Of a stretch of DNA of 64,000 nt, positions 45,241 through 56,640 are shown in pieces. Each line of letters begins with the position of its first letter. The first letter of the stretch is position 1. Below the pieces are notes generated by a model. The model was not told the DNA's origin. It did not search any database and worked only from the letters and a program-made list of their open reading frames with translations. Location: contig CALYLW010001073.1 in the NCBI GenBank assembly GCA_944989445.1, positions 202,971-266,970 of the forward strand, given 5' to 3'. Source of the stretch: Ampullaceana balthica. Taxonomy: Eukaryota > Mollusca > Gastropoda > Lymnaeidae. The position numbers and the translations under genes were made by a program.

Positions 45241-46139
45241 CAGAAATGTTGGTAGCCGCGTTTGAATTTAAATTTATCATTTTATTTACTTTTGGAATCA
45301 GTTTGCAAATATTATCAAATAATATTTTTTGGAAAATTTGTGCTTCTTTGTGAACCGCACGTATGACAAAAGTAAATCTTCATTTCCTAATGAAGTTGAA
45401 TAGAAAACAGAGATGTTTTTAAATAGCCACACAATAAATCTTCAACACCTTGAACCTTTTCATCAATGCTTGTTTGCACTGTATTATTGCTAAGGGATTT
45501 TTTGTTTGGTGAGGATAATATCATATGCTTATGTATTACAGTCCGTATTAATTTACTTATAACCGGTATATATAGTTCTTTACCAATAGTATGAGGTTTC
45601 CCCGATTGGGCAATCAATAACGAAATATTGTAAGGAGCTAGCAAGCCATTTGCCATCTTGTGTGGTTGCTGTTGAAAAGAGTTTTGTCAAAGTCAGTTGT
45701 TTGATAAATTTGTATTTTAGTGCTTGAAAATTAGATAAATCCTCATCTCTTTTATCCCCGTTAATTTTATTTGAAATGTTCTTGCAGTCTGGAATTGCGC
45801 AATTGCATATATAAAAAAACTAAACGCAAGTGAGGAAGTATGCAGTAACCAAACCAAAGACGAAAACGTTTTTTAAAGAAAAAATAAACCTTATGAACGG
45901 AATGAATAAATCATTTTTTTTCTAAATCTCCTCTTGCTTTGTTTATCCTTTCACCGCCCCTTACAGTCATTCACCGCCCCCCAAAATGATCCGTGGCCTT
46001 CACCGCCCCCTGGATCGCTTCAGCGCCTACAAGGGGGCGGTAGCGCCCACTTTGGGAATCACGGGAGGATAGAAGAACAATGACTAAATGTAGTAATAAT
46101 GCATGAGGCATTAAATTATGACTTGGAGATAAACAAAAA

Positions 46140-46410
46140 TATAATTTAATACAATACTGAGAGACAGAGATAAAACACTTTTCTTATTCCGCATGCAACA
46201 ACAAACACAAGCTGATGCTCGTTCTTCGCGTCTGGAATTCGGGCAGGGAATGGGTTGCCTAGGGAAACCAGGAAAACCAACACACCATCAACATTTTAAA
46301 CTGTAATGAAAATACAAGACTGGGCATAAGACACGGATGAGCGTTGGGCGCAAGAATCTTCTGTGTTGAAAGGAGCGTATTTAATGTATAAGATAACTGT
46401 CATTATTAAT
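46140..46410 (+). mobile_element. Fragment of CR1/L2-like non-LTR 3' end
   Basis: AAACACTTTTCTTATTCCGC, GGAATTCGGGCAGGGAATGG, CCAACACACCATCAACATTT and AAGAATCTTCTGTGTTGAAA parallel the element at 7567-8090. Confidence 0.7.
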
Positions 46411-46547
46411 GTTAGTACGAATCCAAGCGAAATTTACCTTAAGAAAGTTTTAAACTAAGATAGACGTTTGCTTCGATCTCGCGTAAATTAAGTACATTAG
46501 TTTCGTCACAATGGGGGGGGGGTCGGGGTGTCTGGACCGCACCAGGT

Positions 46548-46625
46548 GACACCATCCCAAGGGGTGACACCATCCCAAGGGGTGACACCATCCCAAGGGG
46601 TGACACCATCCCAAGGGGGTGACAC
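46548..46625. repeat. Minisatellite, 18-bp unit
   Basis: GGTGACACCATCCCAAGG, about four copies. Confidence 0.93.
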
Positions 46626-46696
46626 CAGGATGTAAATTTCTGTATGTTCCCGTTACTTGGCACTGGCAGACTAGGAGGTATATGGGGTAAGTAGTG

Positions 46697-46812
46697 AGGG
46701 GTGACACCATGAGCTACTGCACTGGGTGACACCATGAGCTACCGCACTGGGTGACACCATGAGCTACCGCACTGGGTGACACCATGAGCTACCGCACTGG
46801 GTGACACCAACC
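46697..46812. repeat. Minisatellite, about 30-bp unit
   Basis: GGGTGACACCATGAGCTACC then GCACT, four copies. It shares GGTGACACCAT with the array 70 bp upstream, so the two arose from one seed. Confidence 0.92.
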
Positions 46813-47189
46813 CTAGTCAGGCCTCTGAAGCATATTAAGTATATAAGTCTATAAAGAAATATAGTTGAGGGTTACAAAAGATATAAATATTCCTATGAAA
46901 AAAACCACGCCATATGTGAAGGAAAGATGACAAGTAAGGGACCAACCCACGTCAGCCTTGGCCCACCACGCAGCGCATCAAAAGGTATTGGATGTCTTGA
47001 GGCTGTGACTTCCTCACTTCAACAATGTCCACCTGTTGCCCGTCGATAACGCTGGGAGTCACATTCGTTTGCTTCAGTCAGCAGCTGTAAGTCACCTCTT
47101 TGTCAGCTACGTTTTAAGTAAATCTGTATAATATATTATGTTCTCTTAATGATAAGCATTTTTGACAGCTATTTGGCCTGTGAACAGGA
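46813..47189. other. No confirmed gene
   Basis: On the minus strand 46955-47070 a short open stretch reads NVTPSVIDGQQVDIVEVRKS, QPQDIQYLLMRCVVGQG. It looks protein-like but matches no family I can name. Confidence 0.3.
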
Positions 47190-47345
47190 GATACATTGAC
47201 GAGTGTATAGGAATAACAAAAATGGACATGCAACAATTGCAAAGTTTCTTTGACTTCGTTGGTAATTTTCATTCTTCAATCAAATTTACTTCAACCATCC
47301 ATAGGAGTGCTGCCAATTTTTTGGACATATAAATTAAATCACTTG
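47190..47345 (+). pseudogene. Fragment of a Penelope-like reverse transcriptase
   Basis: Reads RYIDECIGITKMDMQQLQSF, FDFVGNFHSSIKFTSTIHRS. It is nearly identical to 50157-50310 except for a few substitutions, one of which creates a stop after FLDI. Confidence 0.88.
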
Positions 47346-47354
47346 CCAGCAGAC

Positions 47355-47475
47355 CGCATGGTCTGTGGACGCATTAATCTTCTGTGTAGAAGCAGCGTCT
47401 GTATAGATAAGACAAGATAAGACAAGATAAGACAAGATAAGACAAAATAAGACAAGATAAGACAAGATAAGATTT
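47355..47475 (+). mobile_element. Non-LTR 3' tail with GATAAGACAA repeat
   Basis: GACGCATTAATCTTCTGTGT, AGAAGCAGCGTCTGTATA then seven GATAAGACAA-type units. Same tail type as 7567-7640, reversed. Confidence 0.75.
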
Positions 47476-48099
47476 GTGCTCAATTTAACGCTCCGACTAT
47501 CCACGCCCCCCCACCCCCCCCACTAACTAAAAACGGAGACAAAAATACATACAACACCATAAACAACACCATAAACAACACCATAAACAAAAACAAAACC
47601 TCCACGCTAAAGATGTGAAGTTGACATACGAAGAGACGAGTTATATAATTTAGAACACTATATTATTACACTAAATAGGGCTTTAAATTTAACATTAAAA
47701 AACTACTTCAGAATTGTATAACAAAAATATTACAAAAATGTCGATAGAATTTCAACAAAACAAAAAACTATTTAAACAAACTAACCCGTCTCCCATGCAA
47801 ATATAAAACAGTTTAATTTTTTTTATAAGCTAATGAGGTTTAGTAAGATTAACTTTCCTCATGGTACCATCGGACAATGATGAAAAAGTTGTTTTGTCCC
47901 ATGTCTATACAGATTAGTCATCCTGGTACTGACTGGACATGCCAGTAAGGATTTGTCTTTCCAGTTAGGATTGGTCATTCAAGCAGAGGAATGTATCTGT
48001 TACCAAATACAGATTGGTAATTCAAATGGATTTGTCATCACATTACAAATTGCCCATTTAAGTACGAATAGGTTAAAACGTTGAACTCTGACGTTAAGG
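47476..48099. other. No gene seen
   Basis: C-rich run at 47505-47522 and a short AACACCATAAAC repeat (47548-47590). Confidence 0.5.
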
Positions 48100-48107
48100 G
48101 GGAAGAA

Positions 48108-48292
48108 TGCAATCATGACCACGTGACCACGGTATATATATAGTAATACCGGATGTTGGCCACGGTATATATAGTGATACGGGAGGCTGGAGCATCACAA
48201 TCATGACCACGTGACCACGGTATATATATATAGTAATACCGGAGGTTGGCCACGGTATATATAGTGACACGGGAGGTTGGAGCATCACAAAC
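48108..48292. repeat. Tandem duplication, about 89-bp unit, two copies
   Basis: AATCATGACCACGTGACCAC, GGTATATATA..GTAATACC and GGAGCATCACAA occur twice in order. Confidence 0.9.
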
Positions 48293-48317
48293 CGTGATTC
48301 CAATTGGATAAAGGGGA

Positions 48318-48612
48318 CAAGGCTAGAAAGACCCTCCTGTGTGATGCTGTCAAAGCACTAGAGGATTCAGTCCGTATACTCAACAACAGATGCGCCTGAT
48401 CCATCAAAAGTAACCGCATGATAGCTTCGAATTGCAATAGATCCATTTTAATCCGGGAAATATGCGATGACAAGAGATATAGCCCAGTAGAGCTTCAGCA
48501 CGACGAAGCTCTGAAGGCAGTAGACTCTAATGGCGCCTGTGTGATCAAAGTATTTATAGACGGCTCTTATTTCCCGGACGGAAGAAGAGAATATGGCGTA
48601 CTGATTGAATAG
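48318..48612 (+). pseudogene. Possible RNase H-like remnant of a retroelement
   Basis: An open stretch reads KTLLCDAVKALEDSVRILNN, a stop, then IKVFIDGSYFPDGRREYGVL. FIDGS..PDGR.EYGVL resembles the first catalytic-Asp strand of RNase H (YTDGS...G..G.G). The rest of the domain is not seen. Confidence 0.35.
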
Positions 48613-48885
48613 CCACCCCCCCCACGACTGGACCAGATAGCATCGAGATGTTGGCACGTGTGATTCAGCATCGACCAGCCAGCATTTCTAGCTATCCACT
48701 GACGTCTGAAAAGAAATACGTGGGCGCTTAGGTAAGGGAAATGTTTTTGCAACAGTAGTTGTCTTCAACGATTTTAGGCTCTTCCTGTGAGCCCTGATTC
48801 GTTCCTCGCTGGAAGCACAGACGGACAGTGTCATGTTGTAAACAGTTGAGAGCATCCTTGCACTTGGCGGAAGAGTAATCCTGGA

Positions 48886-49065
48886 GTTTATCACTGGGAA
48901 CTTCGAGGTGCCGCAGTTTATCACTGGGAACTTCGAGGTGCCGCAGTTTATCACTGGGAACTTCGAGGTGCCGCAGTTTATCACTGGGAACTTTGAGGTG
49001 CCGCAGTTTATCACGGGGAACTTCGAGGTGCCGCAGTTTATCACTGGGAACTTCGAGGTGCTGCA
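48886..49065. repeat. Minisatellite, 30-bp unit, six copies
   Basis: CAGTTTATCACTGGGAACTT then CGAGGTGCCG. Nearly identical copies, in frame as PQFITGNFEV. Confidence 0.95.
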
Positions 49066-49099
49066 GCTTGACAGGGCCGATTTATTGGCAAGAGAAGGT

Positions 49100-49205
49100 G
49101 CAGCAGTAGCCCCCAAACCAGATCGTCCGATGGTGCAGCACAAGACGCTAAACCAGATCGTCCGATGGTGCAGCACAAGCTCCCAAACCAGATCGTCTGA
49201 TGACC
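49100..49205. repeat. Tandem repeat of about 33-40 bp, three copies
   Basis: CCAGATCGTCCGATGGTGCA then GCACAAG is repeated. Confidence 0.85.
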
Positions 49206-49480
49206 CAGCTGGTGGCGGGCGTTGTCTGATCGTGGCTTAGGTCTACTTTCGAGAAAAGTCGCTCCAAGTCTGGGCACTTGGAGACGCGGCCAGAAATTTT
49301 TACAGAATATGTCACAGGCGCACGAAAGCAAACCACTGGTGAAAACTACCTCGTAACAATCAAACACTTCTTACCGCAGGTGAGGACTGACCACTGTTCT
49401 TAGGTTTGACACGGGAAAGGATATCAGTTGCAGAACATGTTATGTAGTAATACGGTTGAGACGGTTAATCAACATTAGGC

Positions 49481-49687
49481 CAGGGGTCGCAACTTGCGGC
49501 GCGCGAGCCGCATGTGGCTCTTTCTATGTCAAGATACGGCTCTCCAGTTCCATTGGCAAATAGTAATAATTTAATAATATTATTTTATTTTCAAAACTCA
49601 TGTTAGTGGCTCTTTTTAAAAAAAAACTGGTAATTGTTGTAAATTGTAACTTTTGGCTTTTCCATCTAAAAAGTTTTCCGACACCTG
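49481..49687. mobile_element. hAT-type MITE (207 bp)
   Basis: Ends CAGGGGTCGCAACTT and (reverse complement) CAGGTGTCGGAAAACTT. The interior begins GCGGCGCGCGAGCCGCATGT and GGCTCTTTC, a common hAT MITE pattern. Flanks share TTAGG but not a full 8-bp duplication. Confidence 0.72.
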
Positions 49688-49789
49688 CTTAGGTCGAGTG
49701 CCCGGCGGATTCTAATAACTGGAAAAAATATCTCTATGACTGTACCCGCTTCATGGGGTTTGCTTGTAAAAAGTCAAGATTCAGTTCAT

Positions 49790-51215
49790 AGGAGTTGAAA
49801 TTGACTCAAACCACAAAATAAAATCTCTGGATTCCTTGGCTTTACCTAATGAAGATCATATACTATTTACAATGGACATTTCTTCATTGTACACGTCAAT
49901 TCCTCATGCTGATGGCTTCTCGGCAATCTCATTTTCTTAACAAAAAGGCGAATCTCAAGATCCCCGCAGGTGCCATACTACGATTGACTGAGCTGGTTCT
50001 TAATTTAAACTCGTTTGAGTTCAACGGGCAGTTTTTTGATCAAATTAGTGGAATTGCGATGGGAACGAAGATGGGACCAAGTTACGCATGTATATTTATG
50101 GGCCATTTAGAACACCTATGGAGTAAAAATTACAAAGGTATCTCTCCAGAGTTCTATAGGAGATACATTGACGATTTTATAGGAATAACAAAAATGGACA
50201 TGCAACAATTGCAAAGTTTCATTGACTTCGTTGGTAATTTTCATTCTTCAATCAAATTTACTTCAACAATCCATAGGAGTGCTGTCAATTTTTTGGACAT
50301 ACACATTAAATTAAAAGAAAACAAAATATCAACATCAATATTTTACTAGTCTACAGACAGCCATAGTTTCCTTATTGTACACATCGTCCCATCCTCAATC
50401 TTGTAAGAACGCTATTCCATTTTCGCAACTATTGAGACTTAAAAGACTCTGCAGTGATGAGGCAGACTTTTTGGAGAAAAGTAATGAAATGCTTGATTTT
50501 TTTCGAAGGAGGTCATACCCGGAAACAGTTTTAATATCCGCTGTCAATCGAATTAAAGGCATGACTAGACAGGACACTTTTACATCGTCTGTTTCTGATC
50601 AATGTAATCGATCCAAATTTATTTTAACTTTTCATCCCCATAACTTTAAAGCCCGCCAGGTGATTCTCAAAAACCGACCAATCCTCATGGCTGACCCTCT
50701 AACTCAGCAGGTCTTCAAAAAACCTATCCTTTTTGCTTTCCGGAGAGATAGAAGCCTGAGAGATATACTTTTAAGAAGTCACCTTCCCACAATGAAAGCA
50801 CATATTGGAACTAAAGGTTGCAACCGTAATCGTTGCAATACTTGTCCATATGTGATTGAAATTAACCAAATTTCTTTCCCTCTTGAAAACTTCATGATAA
50901 AAGATGGATTCACTTGCACAAGTCGCAACGTGATTTATGCAATTCTTTGCAAGAGGTGTAATAAAATTTACGTGGGTGAGACAGGTCGTCGTCTTGGAGA
51001 TCGGTTTCGAGAACACATGTATAATATAATAAACAAGCTCAATGTCCTGTATCTAAACATTTTAACAGTGTTGACCATGACGGTATTTCAGATGTTGCAG
51101 TTACTGGTATTTTATATGCAAACAATACCCATGATAGGATCCACATGGAAAATAGACTTATAAAACGATTCGGTACGTTGGCTCCATATGGAATTAACCA
51201 AATTCACAATTTTAC
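49790..51215 (+). pseudogene. Penelope-like element: reverse transcriptase and GIY-YIG endonuclease, frameshifted
   Basis: Order of blocks: DHILFTMDISSLYTSIPHAD (RT motif A, D..SLYT.IP) in one frame; then LRLTELVLNLNSFEFNGQFF, GIAMGTKMGPSYACIFM, FYRRYIDDFIGI (active site YIDD) and VNFLDIHIK; after a stop near 50347 a second open part reads FFRRRSYPETVLISAVNRI, later VIYAILCKRCNKIYVGETGR and RLGDRFREHM, a GIY-YIG nuclease (here IYA...IYVGETGR.L..R..EH); final remnant RLIKRFGTLAPYGINQ before TAA about 51218. Frameshifts near 49920 and 51040 and a stop at 50347 disable it. It is truncated at the 5' side. Confidence 0.9.
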
Positions 51216-51218
51216 CTA

Positions 51219-51485
51219 ACTGCAGAATATTTTTCTCGTTGTGGTTTTAACTGTAACTTTAGATACTTCTTTCTTTCTTTCTATATCCAGTGTCCTAGTT
51301 TGTTTTAGTTTTTCCTTTCATTTTTATTTTACATGAATATTTTAAATTATTTTATGATATAATATGTTTTAAGAATGTAAATATATGTAAGTACCTATTT
51401 TATGTTATTGTGCTGATGACGTCATTAGCCGAAACGTCTATTGTCGTTTTAGTTTAAAATAAAGCTTAAATTTATTGTTTTAATT
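51219..51485 (+). other. 3' non-coding region of the Penelope-like element
   Basis: AT-rich, ending near AAAATAAAGCTTAAATTTATT. Contains the ribozyme-like core. Confidence 0.6.
51413..51443 (+). ncRNA. Hammerhead-ribozyme-like core downstream of the Penelope-like ORF
   Basis: CTGATGA at 51413-51419 and GAAAC at 51431-51435 have the sequence and order of a hammerhead core, 11 nt apart, followed by GTC. The intervening CGTCATTAGCC pairs poorly as stem II. Penelope-like elements are known to carry hammerhead motifs, which supports the position but not activity. Confidence 0.4.
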
Positions 51486-52672
51486 GGACAATTTGCTTGT
51501 GTATTTTGTATTTTATTTAAAAGCTTTATCGCAGTCCCATTCTGTATGGAAATAAAAGTCAAGAACTTAGTACAAATGGTCATTAGCATTGAACTATTTT
51601 GAATCTAATTTACGTGCCTGGGCTTAGGTAAGGATACATAAGTTTGATGTGGAAAATAGCGAAATTAAAAAAAAAGTGACTACGATCTAATATTAAATAA
51701 AATAAACAGAGAAATATTTATAAACATTTACATTCATATTTAGTTGTTTCAGCTAATATTATCGTCAAATAGATCTGAATAAAAAATTATTTAAAAAAAA
51801 ACAAGTAATAAAAACTCGAATGAGTATTTAAACGCAATTTCCAACATAGAATTTCCGATTTTTTTAATTAAAGGCAAATCATTCTAGATTACATTAAAAG
51901 TCATTTCAAATTAATAATTCTGAAAGTAAACAAACCAATTGCTATCTACAAATTGCTGCTAAAATTACGGGAGTCGAACGAAAAGAGATTTTAAAAAAAA
52001 TTCCTTTCTCAACATTGTTCTAAATAATATTAGCTATCGTTTGGCGTTTGTTTTAACCTGATAGATGTTATGGTTGGCGAGAAATTGACAAAATGCTGAT
52101 ATTTTTCTTTTTTAAAATTTTTCCGGAAATCCAGTAAACCTTTTCAGTAATTTTTTGCCCATGCACATCCTTGAGACCTCTTTAACATATTTGCAAAAGA
52201 CCCGAACCCTCTATCTGGTATGGTTCAGTAGTTGCTTGTGCAAGCTGGAACGCAATTTTTCCCATAAGGAAATTGCGTTAAAAAATCAGTTATATGAATA
52301 TTTAACGTATTGCGATGAATATAACAAGAAGGGAAAAATGAACCAAAATCAACAACAATCAGGCGAAAGGAATAAAGAGGAGCAGATACATTTGTAAAAA
52401 TGTACACTTTTGGTAAATATTGATTATTTTTCAGTTTAATATTAAAGAAGAAGCTAGTTAATAATTGTAAGTTTAACTTTTTTTAAACGTTAAAATCGAT
52501 TTTTTTTATTTTCACTTTTTAATTAAGGGTTAAGGGCACAAAATGACTTTTTCTAGTACGGACGTTCTTCAGCTATTGTATCAATCACTACTTAATATCA
52601 CAGCATAAAAATAATACAAATGTCACTAAATACGATCTGGATAATATCTTTGATCAATTACAGAACACACAA
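51486..52672. other. No gene seen
   Basis: Very AT-rich. A short + strand open frame at 52155-52397 has no recognised family. Confidence 0.5.
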
Positions 52673-53680
52673 CCCACCAAACACCTCATCACACACACAC
52701 CTCACAACACACACCTCACCACACACACACCTCACAACACACACCTCACCACACACACACCTCACAACACACACCTCACAACACACACCTCACAACACAC
52801 ACCTCACCACACACACACCTCACAACACACACCTCACCACACACACACCTCACAACACACACCTCACCACAAACACACCTCACAACACACACCTCACCAC
52901 ACACACACCTCACAACACACACCTCACCACACACACACCTCACAACACACACCTCACCACACACACACCTCACAACACACACCTCACCACACACACACCT
53001 CACAACACACACCTCACCACACACACACCTCACAACACACACCTCACCACACACACACCTCACAACACACACCTCACCACACACACACCTCACAACACAC
53101 ACCTCACCACACACACACCTCACCACACACACACCTCACCACACACACACCTCACAACACACACCTCACCACACACACACCTCACAACACACACCTCACC
53201 ACACACACACCTCACAACACACACCTCACCACACACACACCTCACAACACACACCTCACCACACACACACCTCACAACACACACCTCACCACACACACAC
53301 CTCACAACACACACCTTACCACACACACACTTTACCACACACACACTTTACCACACACACACCTAACCACACACCTTAACACACACACCTCACCACACAC
53401 ATAAATAACCACATACACACCTCACCATACACACATCTCACCACGCACACACACCTCACCACACACACATCACCACACACACACCTCATCACACACACAC
53501 ACATACGTCACCATACACACACTTCACCATACATACACACCTTGCCATACACACACATACACACGTCACCACACACACACCTCACCACACACACACACAC
53601 GACACACACACACACCTCACCTTACCACACACACCTCACCAACATTACAAACCTCACCACAAACACCTCAATTAACAAAA
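52673..53680. repeat. CA/CTCAC-rich satellite, mainly 30-bp period
   Basis: Alternation of CTCACCACACACACAC and CTCACAACACACAC gives a regular 30-bp period in the centre, decaying to irregular CACACA towards 53650. G is almost absent from the + strand. Confidence 0.96.
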
Positions 53681-53794
53681 ATCAGCAGGATTTCAAAATA
53701 TATTTCCTTAAGTAAACATTGAAACAAAACCCCTCCCATCTACTCAGCTAATAAAACTGAATAACTTGGTCTTCTCGAGCTCACTGACAACTCT

Positions 53795-54195
53795 CCACTT
53801 CAACCAGAGGTGATAGACAGACAACTTCAACAAGGGGTGATAGACAGTCCACTTCAACCAGAGGTGATAGACAGTCCACTTCAACCAGAGGTGATAGACA
53901 GTCCACTTCAACCAGAGGTGATAGACAGTCAACTTCAACCAGAGGTGATAGACAGACCACTTCAACCAGAGGTGATAGACAACTTCAACCAGAGGTGATA
54001 GACAGACCACTTCAACCAGAGGTGATAGACAGACCACTTCAACCAGAGGTGATAGACAGACCACTTCAACCAGAGGTGATAGACAGACAACTTCAACCAG
54101 AGGGGATAGACAGACCACTTCAACCAGAGGTGATAGACAGACAACTTCAACCAGAGGGGATAGACAGACAACTTCAACCAGAGGTGATGGACAGA
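53795..54195. repeat. Minisatellite, 27-bp unit
   Basis: CAACCAGAGGTGATAGACAG then ACCACTT, about 14 copies with A/T variants and shortened units. Confidence 0.95.
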
Positions 54196-54364
54196 CCCCC
54201 GAAGGACGCTCGGAAAGGTAGGACATTGCCACGTCACACGTGCCGCGTGCAGACGTGTCGACACAAGGGAGACGTGTTGACAGTTTACAACCACCGGTGC
54301 AGCGAGAGTTATTTGCCCCTCTACCGTCAGGTTATGGTTCTTCTCATCTCCACCCATCCACACA

Positions 54365-54668
54365 CAGACAACAACAATACCAACAATACCAACAACAATA
54401 CCAACAATACCAACAATACCAACAATAATACCAACAATACCAACAATACCAACAATACCAACAATACCAACAATAATACCAACAATACCAACAATACCAA
54501 CAACAATACCAACAATACCAACAATACCAACAATACCAACAATACCAACAACAATACCAACAATACCACCAACAATACCAACAATACCAACAATACCAAC
54601 AACAAGACCAACAATACCAACAACAATACCAACAATACCAACAATACCAACAATAATACCAACAACAT
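54365..54668. repeat. AACAATACC 9-bp repeat array
   Basis: About 34 copies of AACAATACC mixed with 12-bp AACAACAATACC variants. Confidence 0.96.
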
Positions 54669-54719
54669 TCGACACACACAATCTCATCCAACTGGCAACA
54701 GATTCACTCAACAGTAACT

Positions 54720-55300
54720 TGAATGCATATGAGGCGTAAATGACCTTAATAGTGCCCCGGGGACCAGACTAAAAGAACTTATTACAAACGTAAACATTAA
54801 CCAAGCGTAAAATGTCTGCAGGGCATTGTAAAAATATAACATTACCCTATAAGTTATTTACAAGTTATTCTTAAATTTTTGCCCATGTCAGCAAAATTCC
54901 TGGCTTTTTGCAGATAAATTTTCAAAATTGAAGAAAGATGAGATTGAAAGACGTCTGAAACATTGATTTGGCACCCCCAACCCCCATATTCCTTCTTTTT
55001 GTCTCTATATTTTTAAGCCTCTCTATCAACGCTTTTATAGCACTAGCTCCTTAGGTTTAAAACGTTAGAACTACCCCTTAGCATTTTCCACACACACAAA
55101 AGAAAAAAAACGACACAATTTTAATTTTTCGAAATCTAGAGAAACATTTCTTTGAAATGAAATAATGGCGAGAACAAAACGAATCAAGTTTGAACATATT
55201 CCATTAAAGAACTATTCACCGAAACAAGTATTGGACATGGGATAAAATGCGATGCCGGAGGTTGAAATTAACATTAAAAGACGATAACACGTGTGTTTGA
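54720..55300. other. No gene seen
   Basis: AT-rich, no motif. Confidence 0.5.
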
Positions 55301-55302
55301 TA

Positions 55303-55309
55303 AACGCGC

Positions 55310-55344
<35 letters not shown>
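55303..55344. repeat. (GT)n microsatellite
   Basis: CGCGCG leading into about 17 GT units. Confidence 0.95.
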
Positions 55345-55346
<2 letters not shown>

Positions 55347-55501
55347 AACTCGACATTTATTACTTTTTCAAAATTTGAATTTTTAAAATATGATTTACAA
55401 TTAGTGTAGGATAAAAAATATTGTATGCCCTCCTACTACATCTTCCATTAAAAATAAAGGTAAATTAAAAAAACCCGTAAAAAAACCAAGTTTTTCACTA
55501 T

Positions 55502-55976
55502 AAATCCTTTATATACAAGTAGTAACTAAAGGAATGTTCATTATAGTAATAATACGCAACGCAAGACCATCCAAAAATACAAAATTGTAGTTGTGTCGTA
55601 AAACATGTTTAATATAATGCGCACCGATCAGGAATATGTTTATAAAAAGTTTTGTCAATAAAATACGCACCTTATTGCACGACAGAAAGGTTGTTCAATA
55701 TAATGCGCACCCTTACACTCTATCTCAAAAAAATAACATGATACATAGGAATAAATAAAATAATCTAAAAAATCAATAATTCAATTACCGTACATGTGAT
55801 CGCTCTGCAATTTTGATACATTGTTTTTATCATCGGTACGAAACTGCCTGCAAAATTTCAGCTCGCTAGCTTACGAGGAAGTGGGTTAAAATTGATCCAA
55901 ATTTTTGGCGACAAGCAAGGGTGCAAGGGTTCAAGGGTGCTAGCAAGCAGACACCAGGAGTTAATATAAAGGATTT
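55502..55976 (+). mobile_element. Unnamed dispersed repeat family, copy 5 (best preserved)
   Basis: Ends AAATCCTTTATAT and ATATAAAGGATTT form a perfect 13-bp inverted repeat. The interior is collinear with the reverse complement of 11355-11819, including TAATGCGCACCGATCAGGAA and the core TACCGTACATGTGATCGC. No open frame. Confidence 0.88.
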
Positions 55977-56419
55977 AAAAATGATTTTTAAAAACCATGT
56001 TTTTATAAGTGGACTAAAAAGAAGAAGATAATTTAAAACTTATGCGTTCAAGTACTTTGTTTTAATATGACTAAAAACGTTAGGTGAGTGCTGGGTATAA
56101 AAATTAAAGATGTATAATTTAGAAGGCAAAAGAGAGACCAGACCTATAAGTGAGAGAATGAGTGAACTGCATATGTAAAACCTCATAAGCACCCGCCCCA
56201 GGTTTTTAGTCATATTAAATCAAAGTACTTGAACGTATAAGTTTTAAATTATTTTTTTCTTTTTAGTCTACTTATAACAACGTGGTTTAAAAAAATCTTT
56301 TTTTACCTCTATTTATTTTACCAAACACCTCATCAGCACCCGCCCAACCATGACGATGAGGTCACGGGGTGAACTCGGCACGTGAAATCTAACAACGGCA
56401 GACGGATACAGATGCTTAT
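55977..56419. other. No gene seen; short inverted similarity
   Basis: AAGTACTTTG-TTTAATATGACTAAAAAC near 56050 and GTTTTTAGTCATATTAAA-CAAAGTACTTG near 56210 form inverted arms of about 30 bp, suggesting another small MITE (56000-56270). Confidence 0.55.
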
Positions 56420-56640
56420 ATAAAGATATAAACTAAAATAATGCATTAATTTAATAACGGTACATTCGATCGATCTGAAATTTTGTTACAATGTATTGAC
56501 ATCCAAGATCTATCTGTGGTAAAATTTTGAGCTCTCTATGACCGTCAGAAGTGGTTTAATTTTACGTTGGCAAATTTGAAAAATTGCGGACAGACAGACA
56601 CGAAAGCAAGATAATAAAAACGTGGTAATAAAAAAGCAAT
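56420..56640 (+). mobile_element. Unnamed dispersed repeat family, partial copy 6
   Basis: Contains ACGGTACATTCGATCGATCT and AAAATTTTGAGCTCTCTATG but lacks clear ends. Confidence 0.7.

Larger units (their letters stand above)
42123..46064 (+). mobile_element. hAT element 2 (same family as element 1)
   Basis: The left end CAGTGGTTCCCAAACTTTTT, then TACCGCCC, is mirrored by the right end (reverse complement CCGTGATTCCCAAAG, then GCTACCGCCC). The 250 bp after the left end match 6020-6270. No clear 8-bp duplication was found (TACTAGAG at left, GAGGATAG at right). It contains transposase remnants, a nested MITE (42727-42974) and a coding-derived minisatellite. Confidence 0.85.
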
